Shown: in pieces, positions 57,217-64,000 of the stretch | Numbering within the stretch: position 1 is the stretch's first letter | Layout: every line of letters starts with the position of its first letter | Origin: Rhizophagus irregularis | Taxonomy: Eukaryota > Glomeromycota > Glomeromycetes > Glomerales > Glomeraceae | DNA: 64,000 nucleotides | Assembly (NCBI RefSeq): GCF_026210795.1 | Contig: NC_089439.1 | Span: forward strand, 434,001-498,000 | Reading direction: 5' to 3' | Notes under the pieces: generated by a model | What the model saw: the letters and a program-made list of their open reading frames with translations, nothing else | Told to the model about the DNA's origin: nothing | Database searches by the model: none | Made by a program: the position numbers and the translations under genes

Positions 57217-59716
57217 TTAAATAATACAATCCAAACACTCAGAATTATTTTGATATAAAATTTCAGTAAGCAAGCGGCTTGTATAATATGCTTGTGGATG
57301 AGTTTGTGAAACAGAAATATTAGCTTGTTCTTGTGTTAAAACTCTATTTGCTTTTATAAATTTATACATATCACTTTTTAATTTATTATCAATATTAGGA
57401 ACTTCATATCTTGGTTCATCTTCACCATTTAATATATAATATTCATTAATACTTCTAAGCCATTCAGATATAGTATTTTCAATAATTACTATATTTGGTC
57501 TTTTGGAAGGATCTGAATCCCAGCACTTTTTCATCAAATCTATATAACATTCTGGAGTATTTTTTATAATTTCAGGGCGATCTCCTTCACAAATACTTAA
57601 AATAAGTTCAACATCATGGGCTTTATTATTAAATGGAGGAATACCTGATGTAAATTCCCACATTATCATTGAAAAACTATAGATATCACTTGCTGGAGTA
57701 TAAGGGTTGTTTCTTAATATTTCAGGTGCCATATAAGGTATAATTCCATAAACACTATCAATTTTATCATCAGAATGTTGTATAGGTTTGCATAATCCTA
57801 AATCAATAATATATATTTCATTATAATCGTCTGATATTAAGATATTACCATCATGAAAATCACAATGAGTAAGTTCTGATTCATGTATTACTTTAAGTCC
57901 TAAAATAATTTTTTTCAATAATTGCAATTTAGTTTGCCATTTAAATTTACCTATATTAGATAAACATTTTTTCAAACTTCCTTTTTTTGCATAACTCATT
58001 ATTATCATATAATTTAAATTATTTGGATCTTGGGAAATTCCAAAGAATTGAATAAATTTTGAAAATGATTTTTTCTGACAATTATAATGATGTTTCCACT
58101 ATATATAGTAAATATTTAAAATTATTAATTTATAAGATAAAATAAAATATACAATTAGTATCTAATAAATAAAAATACTATACCTCATCTAAAAATTCAT
58201 CACTTAAACTTGATGAATTATTAAGATTTTTAAGAATAACCTCATTCTCAGCCCATCTATTCCATTGTTGTTCATCAAAGTTCCAACTATCAATAGGTCC
58301 ATCTAACCAGATAGCCCTATAAATTTCACTAAATCCTCCTTTATCATAATAATTAATATTATTTAATTTATTATAAGGTATCCATTCTAAAACTTCATAA
58401 CTACTTTTAGCATTTAGTTGTGCTTCTTGAATAAATTTATCAATAAATTTATTTTTACTAGTCCATTTTGAAAAATCTTGCTGAAATTGTTTAATATTAC
58501 ATTGTTGGCACCATTTGAAATCAATATATGGTTGGTTGCATTTCTTGCATAAGTTGTTAATTTTAAAATTATCAGGAGTCATTTTATACCAATAAAAGGC
58601 TTTTTCCAAATTCTTCTCTATCCCTTCACCATTTTCATAACATAAGGCAAGGTAAAGCATTGACCCTTCATGACCCTTCTCTGCTGCTTTCTGAAACCAG
58701 TGAAAGGCCATTTCCAAATCCTTCTCTGTCCCTTCACCATAGTAGTAACATGAGGCAAGACTGTGTATTGACATTTTCTGGTCCTTTTCTGCTGCTTTTT
58801 GATACCAGTGAAAGGCCATTCTCAAGTCCTTTTCTGTCCCTTCACCCTTATAGTAACATAAGGCAAGATTATGCATTGACCTTTCATGGCCCTTCTTCGC
58901 TGCTTTCTGAAACCAGTAAAAGGTCATTTCCAAGTCCTTTTCTGTCCCTTCACCCTTATAGTAACATAAGGCAAAATGATGCATTGACTCTTCATAACCC
59001 TTCTCTGCCGCTTTTTGATACCAGTAAAAGGCCATTCTCAAGTCCTTTTCTGTTCCTTCACCATTTTCATAACAATAGGCAAGATTGTACATTGATCTTT
59101 CATAACCCTTTTCTGCTGCTTTTTGATACCAGTGAAAGGTCATTCCCAAGTCCTTCTCTGTTCCTTCACCATTGTAGTAACATAAGGCAAGACTGTTCAT
59201 TGACTCTTCGTTACCCTTCGCTGCCACTTTCTGATACCAGTAAAAGGCCATTCCCAAGTCCTTCTCTGTCCCTTCACCATTGTTATAACAATAGGCAAGA
59301 CAGTGCATTGACCTTTCATAACCCTTCTCTGCTGCTTTCTGATACCAGTAAAAGGCCATTCCCAAGTCCTTCTCTGTCCCTTCACCATTTTCATAATGTA
59401 AGGCAAGACTGTGCATTGACCTTTCGTAACCCTTCTCTGCCGCTTTCTGATACCAGTGAAAGGCCATTCCCATGTCTTTCTCTGTCCCTTCACCATTTTT
59501 ATAACAATAGGCAAGACCATGCATTGATCTTTCATAACCCTTCTCTGCTGCTTTCTGAAACCAGTGAAAGGTCATTTCCAAGTCCTTCTCTATCCCTTCA
59601 CCATAGTAGTAACGTAAGGCAAGACTGTGCATTGACCCTTCATTACCCTTCTCTGCTGATTTTTCTAACCAATTAATGTTATCACTTGAATTTTTGATAT
59701 TAGTAAAAGTTGACAT
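57217..59716 (-). CDS. Sel1-repeat protein kinase (TKL-type), 2 exons, ~804 aa
   Basis: A cytoplasmic signalling kinase with an N-terminal protein-interaction solenoid. Exons are 59716-58184 and 58098-57217, joined in frame (FLDE|WKHH). Residues ~15-390 are about ten Sel1-like repeats of 36 residues, each of the type AEKGYERSMH-LA-CY-NGEGTEKDL-MAF-WYQKA. A Cys pair block (CKKCNQPYIDFKWCQQC, ~400-416) and FSKWTS lead into the kinase domain. It has a glycine loop (DKGGFSEIY, ~458), the ATP-binding Lys ~496 (VILK), the catalytic loop HCDFHDGN (Asp ~591), DLG (Asp ~610) in place of DFG, MAPEIL, and SDIYSFSMIMWE. Key residues are present, so it should be active. The repeats are nearly identical at DNA level, indicating recent expansion; they also create a 338-codon antisense frame that is an artefact. 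The kinase family is large in Rhizophagus; a dead relative lies at 8902. Confidence 0.93.
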
Positions 59717-61039
59717 TATTAATAAATAGTTTTATTTGTTAACAATTTAAAAAATTTAAATCCTAAATGGTGCATTCCAAAAAGGAAGGGTCCTTTTTTA
59801 ATACTGTATGTGCTATGTTTTACTGCACTGTTGTACATTTATAGCATTTTACTGCATTGCAGTTCATTATAACAAAATCATGTCCATTGCAAATCAATTT
59901 CTTACGAATAATGGCTGTTTATATAAAGATTTGAAAAAATTTGATGATGATTTACGTATAGTATATTCTGAATTGGCTGAAATTGTATAATAAATATTTT
60001 CTAACTATAAATATATTAGCATTTTTTATACATACTTAAACAAAGTAGGACTTCAATCATACTAATTTAAGTATAATTTAATTGCCGATCAATGAATAAG
60101 CTGATTCTCAGCCAAAGTGACAGAACTGAAAAAGAAAGAAAAATTAATTAATAACTTAATATTACTAATCCCTGACGCCAAAGTTATTTAACATAATGCC
60201 GCAGCAGTAATCGCAGCAACGAACCAATCCTGAAAAAGAAAAATCCCAGAACTGACTAAACCTAAAAGAAATCAACCTAATGCCAATAAAAAATCATTAC
60301 CACTTACCGTTAGACCACATAATTCTTTTATTATTATTTAATTTTCATATGATTTTCTGAAATTTTTATAATTTTTAGCAAAAGAAAGTGTGTCTCTTAG
60401 GGTGGGTAGGTGATGCGTTAACGTCATCTTTCTGCAATGAAATGACAGGTTAGCATTACGTTTATGTTAACGTTAACGTTAACTTTTTTGTTAACATAAG
60501 ATTAGTTTTTGAGTTATTTCCTTTTTAAGATGCTAACTTTGGCAGCCAACAAATATTTTAGTGGTGTAAATAAGTTATTTTGAAGAGAGGTTCCAAATTG
60601 GTTGGAAATTTCCTATCCAAGAAAAGTATCGCAAAAGCATAAATATGAACGTGTACGAGGTATATATACAGATAGTACTGCGCATGATCTTCGTCAAGGT
60701 CGGAACCGGTTAAATGTTTACCGGTTAAAGCTATCTACTGGTCATACATTCTAGTATTACTATAGCTAAATTTTTTTTTTTGAACAATATGTGTCACCAA
60801 GCTTTTATTTGATAAATTAAGTAGGTGCACGTTAATTAACCGGTTTTAAACTAAAAATGTTTAATTAAATGGAATAACAATCGTAAATAAATCAATAGTC
60901 AAATAAAGATGCATACATTCAAATAACTTGCATGTGAATTTAATAAGAAAATGTCCATTGGATAAACTCCCCGGAATTCGAATTATTATATATAAAGAGT
61001 TAAATCATTTTTTTTGTGAGTGTAAATTTATCAAAAAAA
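59717..61039. other. Intergenic region, possible 36-codon ORF
   Basis: A short + frame at 59880-59990 (MSIANQFLTNNG...) ends in TAA. It has a balanced composition but is too short to judge. GTTAACGTTAACGTTAAC occurs at ~60466-60483 and three ACCGGTTAA motifs at ~60706-60850. Nothing else seen. Confidence 0.35.
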
Positions 61040-61418
61040 ATGGTTAAAAAAAAAAATCAATTTTATTATTATTGGTACCCTTCCTATTAAACCTAGTCTT
61101 TTGTGTCAATTTCATTACTGCAGCACAAAACGATATTTCTAAAGGAGTTGTTATACAGTAGATTGCTCACCTAAAAATATTTTGTTTGGTTCTTTTATGG
61201 GCAGAAGAAGTCATGTTAAACCAATACTAGACATTGCTACGATATTGGCTGAAAGAGGCTACAATGTAAGATTTTTTTTTATTAATGTATCTTATATCAA
61301 TGATCAACTCTCTCATATTTTCATTCATGATATAAAGGTAATATTATTGGCATCCGGAAATAATGTATTGTCATCAGAGTATACCATCCTACAAAAAAGG
61401 AAAGGACTTCCAAACTGA
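61040..61418 (+). pseudogene. UDP-glycosyltransferase remnant (N-terminal end)
   Basis: The first part encodes a hydrophobic signal-peptide-like run (LLLLLVPFLLNLVFCVNF followed by ITAAQ) and then NDISKGVVIQ. After a TAG and a frame change, ILFGSFMGRRSHVKPILDIA, TILAERGYNVRFFF and later HDIKVILLASGNN match the N-terminal donor-independent half of fungal UDP-glucosyltransferases (FGSxxGGRSHxKPxLDIA...RGYNV). Homology ends near 61390, so the C-terminal sugar-nucleotide-binding domain is absent. Confidence 0.75.
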
Positions 61419-61419
61419 T

Positions 61420-61890
61420 CTACAAAAAAGAAAAAAGAAAACTGAATCTTCTCACAAAAAAAAAATCTGCTGGCCTATGAAATAAAAAAAAAGGGATAAA
61501 TATAAATAAAAAAGAAAGGGGAATAAAGAATAAATCAAAAAAAAATATTTTTTTAAAAAGAGGGATAACGAAGTTAGGAAAGTTAAAAAAATTTTTTTTT
61601 TAAAGGGAGGACGTCAAAGTTAGAAAAATAAAAAATTTTTTATAAAGAGGAAATAGAAATAGAAAGAAGAAAACTTTTTTTAAAAAAAAGAAGAGTGGAA
61701 TAAAAGAATAAAATCAAAAAATTTCTTTTAAAGGAGAGTAACGAAAAAAAAACTTTTTTAAAGTGAGGTACGAAAAAAAAATTTTTTTTTAAAAAAGGGG
61801 GTGACGAAGAAAGAAGAAAATTTTAGAAAAAATAACAAAAATAAGACAAGAGAAAAGAGAAAGGAAAGGAAAGACAGAAAGGAAGATCGG
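61420..61890. repeat. Purine-rich tract with degenerate ~60-bp repeats
   Basis: About 470 bases in which the + strand is almost entirely A and G apart from T-runs: GAAAAAAGAAAA, AAAGGAAAGGAAAGACAGAA and similar. Units containing TTTTTTAAAG(G)GAG, a short AACGAAGTTAG-type stretch and AAAAAATTTTTTT recur about six times between ~61540 and 61830. No gene. Confidence 0.75.
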
Positions 61891-63083
61891 AAGATTAAAC
61901 TCATCAAAGTAAGGGTTTACAAACGTATCATATAAACAATCACGTGATCTCGTGTTATGATGGGATTTTTGTAAAATTATCTTCTAAAAATATGAAGTTT
62001 AAAAATTCCGTATACATTCCGCATGATTAATTTTATCCGTATATATTAGTTTTTTTAAAAAATGTTCAAAAATGAATTTCTTATTAAATATACGGAATTT
62101 GTATACGGAATCTATAGAAACGTACATAAAATGTATACAAAACGTATCCTTTCCGTATGCATATTTCTTATAGGGATATTATATAAAACATATAGTAATG
62201 ATACGTCCAATTCTCTAATTAATAAAATTCGGGAGCGCTTTTATCCGCCAAATGAGTAACCCAGTTTCAATTGTCGTGGACTAGTGTAGAAATGACCGAA
62301 TTTGATTTATATTAGAATTAAAATTTTTTATTGTGATAATTCATAATTATAAAAATTTCAACATTTGTTTCTTTATAATTTACATCATTTTCTTGCATAT
62401 TAAAATTTTTTGGCGCTCTGAAAACATTATTTTCATAAATTACAGTAACTCCAACGCAATCATACGCAGTCATACGCACATGATCATAATTGATCAGCAG
62501 TAATTCCGGCCAAGTTATAATTTTGGCCAGAATTAACACACGAAATCATCGAGTAACATTAATTCCTAATTTGGTCCGAATTATGATGATCAATAATAAT
62601 GATGCGTATAACTGATTATGACTCGTGAACGATGGTTAGATTCCTTTTGCAATTTGTTACAAAACTCCGATCTTATTAAATCACTCTAACATCACTCTAT
62701 AAAGTTATGTGATATTGTGTATATTATCACAAACACGTTCTGACGATCTAATATACTTCCCATTTTTAAAAAACCAATAAACCCCTACATAATACTGTAA
62801 TACTTATTATAAATCATTTCTCATGACCCAAAATAATTAACCTTATTTATCTACCAAATCTCAAATTCATTGATTCATTGATAAATATTTGTTCGGTTTT
62901 TTCCTTCGATTAAACGGACATTAACGATGGAAAATTTATTGGGTCATTATATAATTAAATAATTATTTTAATAACCTATTGTAAAAAAACAGTTATAAAT
63001 ATGGGGGGTTATGAACAGCCATCATTCTCAAAAAAAAAAACAGTAAAAAATATATGCATACATATATATATAATAGTAGCAAT
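61891..63083. other. Intergenic region upstream of copy 4
   Basis: TCACGTGA lies at 61940. TCCGTATA / TATACGGA motifs cluster at ~62005-62160 and create the 65-codon ORF at 62062, which I reject. Near the 3' end, TATAAATATG (62995) may be a TATA element for the gene at 63084, followed by an A-run at ~63030-63040. Confidence 0.45.
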
Positions 63084-63518
63084 ATGGATAATTTTTTTCC
63101 TAGTAATGACCAATTAAACGAAACTGTTGATAAAGTGAAGAACGGAACCATTAGTAAAATCTTAGAAGGAAAAGATTTACTTAAGCCGAGTTTGGAGTAT
63201 TTATTAGATAATAAACGCGATATAATTGATGTTGATTCTGTTAATTCAACAACAAATGAAATTTGGTCACATTTAAAAACGTCACAAAAAAATTATCTGA
63301 TCAAACTTGCGGATAGAATAAATGAATACCGTAACTATGATACCCTTAATTTAATTTTTCAAATAAATGGACCTCAAAAGGCAAATACCCCTTTCGGAAA
63401 TTCATTTTATAATGGGGATAGTTTTAGTGATGATAAAAGTTTTGAATCTTTGGTATTGCCTTTAGGAATGGATTATGGGGAATCTTTTAATAATTTACTT
63501 TTCCAATTTTCCGATTAA
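63084..63518 (+). CDS. Small HMG-box-like family protein, copy 4 (144 aa), most diverged
   Basis: The upstream ATG at 63054 would add ten residues, but MDNFFPSND at 63084 aligns with the MDRFL starts of copies 2 and 3, so I prefer it. Conserved blocks: KNGTISKILEGKDLLKPSLE, DNKRDIIDVDS, STTNEIWS, KTSQKNYLIKLADRINEYRN, INGPQ, YNGDSFSDDKSFES and LPLGMDYGESF. The N-terminal ~15 residues found in the others (DYNNIFSFLNINEQ) are mostly lost, and three residues are inserted before TTNEIW. It is intact and single-exon. The downstream flank shares the family's 3' landmarks, and the window ends within them (GTGTAACCTT). Role unknown; the HMG-like helix pair is again visible. Confidence 0.78.
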   Translation: MDNFFPSNDQLNETVDKVKNGTISKILEGKDLLKPSLEYLLDNKRDIIDVDSVNSTTNEIWSHLKTSQKNYLIKLADRINEYRNYDTLNLIFQINGPQKANTPFGNSFYNGDSFSDDKSFESLVLPLGMDYGESFNNLLFQFSD

Positions 63519-64000
63519 GTTGGATTTTGAATATCACTATTTACCTTTCATAATTATGTATAAGAATAAGTTTTTTTTATGGTTAACTTTATTTTTTTAT
63601 TTTTTATTTCTTATGATTAATTTTTATTATACAAATCTACAATTTTACAACAATACAAGCTTTTATTCACAAATTTCTATAGTTAGATATTTATCTTATA
63701 AATTTATATTTGTATTTTCTTAGTTTTCAAATATTTGTTACAATAGGTTTAATAAAAGTTAGAGACAATTGTTTTTATAATTTTCATAAATATTGACAAA
63801 GTATCTAAAATTTACTCCATGTTTTTTTTTATTCCATGTTATTTCCGTAAATGTATCATATTCCCGGAATTTATAACCTCAAAACATGGAAATTTATCCA
63901 AGTTGAGTTATTTATTCGTAAATGTTTCGGAAATCACGGATAAACCTTTTTATAGGGTACACAAAAAAGGGAGAATCAATCAAATCAATTGTGTAACCTT
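63519..64000. other. 3' flank of copy 4
   Basis: No credible gene; the ORF at 63475 is Phe/Tyr-rich low-complexity. GTGTAACCTT at the very end matches the start of a block found ~420 bases after copy 2 and ~230 bases after copy 3, so the duplicated unit appears to continue past the window. Confidence 0.5.

Noticed and set aside
58660-59676. 338-codon open frame antisense to the Sel1 kinase
   Set aside because: It is created by the periodic codons of the Sel1 repeats; the protein is a Ser/Pro/Leu periodic product without domain features.
62062-62259. 65-codon ORF
   Set aside because: Built from CGTATA-type repeats; not conserved and without motifs.
1-64000. tRNA or rRNA genes
   Set aside because: I scanned for TTCRANNC-type T-arm motifs and rRNA-like GC-rich blocks and saw none; a tRNAscan/Infernal run would be decisive.

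Overview
The window looks like a piece of an arbuscular mycorrhizal fungus genome (Glomeromycotina, Rhizophagus-like). I infer this from the very high A+T content, short GT-AG introns, a large excess of repeats over genes, and gene families that are expanded in these fungi: BTB-BACK-TLDc proteins, Sel1-repeat/TKL-type kinases, a Crinkler (CRN) protein with NTPase, nuclease and helix-hairpin-helix parts, a UDP-glycosyltransferase remnant, and small proteins that may be derived from HMG boxes. No rRNA, tRNA or CRISPR array was seen.

Layout. 1-2.7 kb: a 1.16-kb foldback repeat, a dead hAT transposase and a decayed multi-exon gene. 4.1 kb: first member of a ~150-residue protein family; further members lie at 17.2, 28.7, 32.3/34.6 (split) and 63.1 kb, all on the + strand. 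8.4-11.2 kb: two small inverted-repeat elements, a truncated kinase gene and a Gln/Asn-rich protein gene. 13.06-15.1 kb: a decayed copy of Integrator subunit 9 (INTS9). 16.6-21.5 and 28.1-31.6 kb: two copies of a segmental duplication, each carrying one family member. 23.3-26.6 kb: a hAT-like non-autonomous element (8-bp target duplication) with an apparently intact pogo-type transposon inside it. 32.3-35.4 kb: an intact BTB-BACK-TLDc gene between the two halves of a family member, followed by a dead BTB copy. 36.2-37.8 kb: about ten copies of a ~172-bp tandem repeat. 38.3-40.35 kb: an unrecognised 685-codon ORF with a GC-rich leader. 41.5-50.9 kb: a graveyard of BTB/TLDc and CRN pseudogenes, the CRN parts lying on either side of a 2.2-kb inverted-repeat element full of micro-exon-like units. 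51.26-56.82 kb: two opposed copies of a foldback element built on arrays of the palindrome GCAGGTACCTGC, one of them invaded by an intact POGK-like transposon. 57.2-59.7 kb: an intact Sel1-repeat protein kinase. 61.0-61.9 kb: a glycosyltransferase remnant and a purine-rich tract. 63.1 kb: the last family member.

The intact or possibly functional genes are few: four small-family proteins, the BTB-TLDc protein, the Sel1 kinase, two transposases, the 685-residue ORF and the Q/N-rich protein. The rest is mobile DNA and its debris. The most interesting material is the small-protein array with its segmental duplication, the nested and well-dated transposon insertions, the micro-exon inverted-repeat element, and a strong excess of the palindrome TCACGTGA. 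All family assignments were made by reading translations, with no database search.
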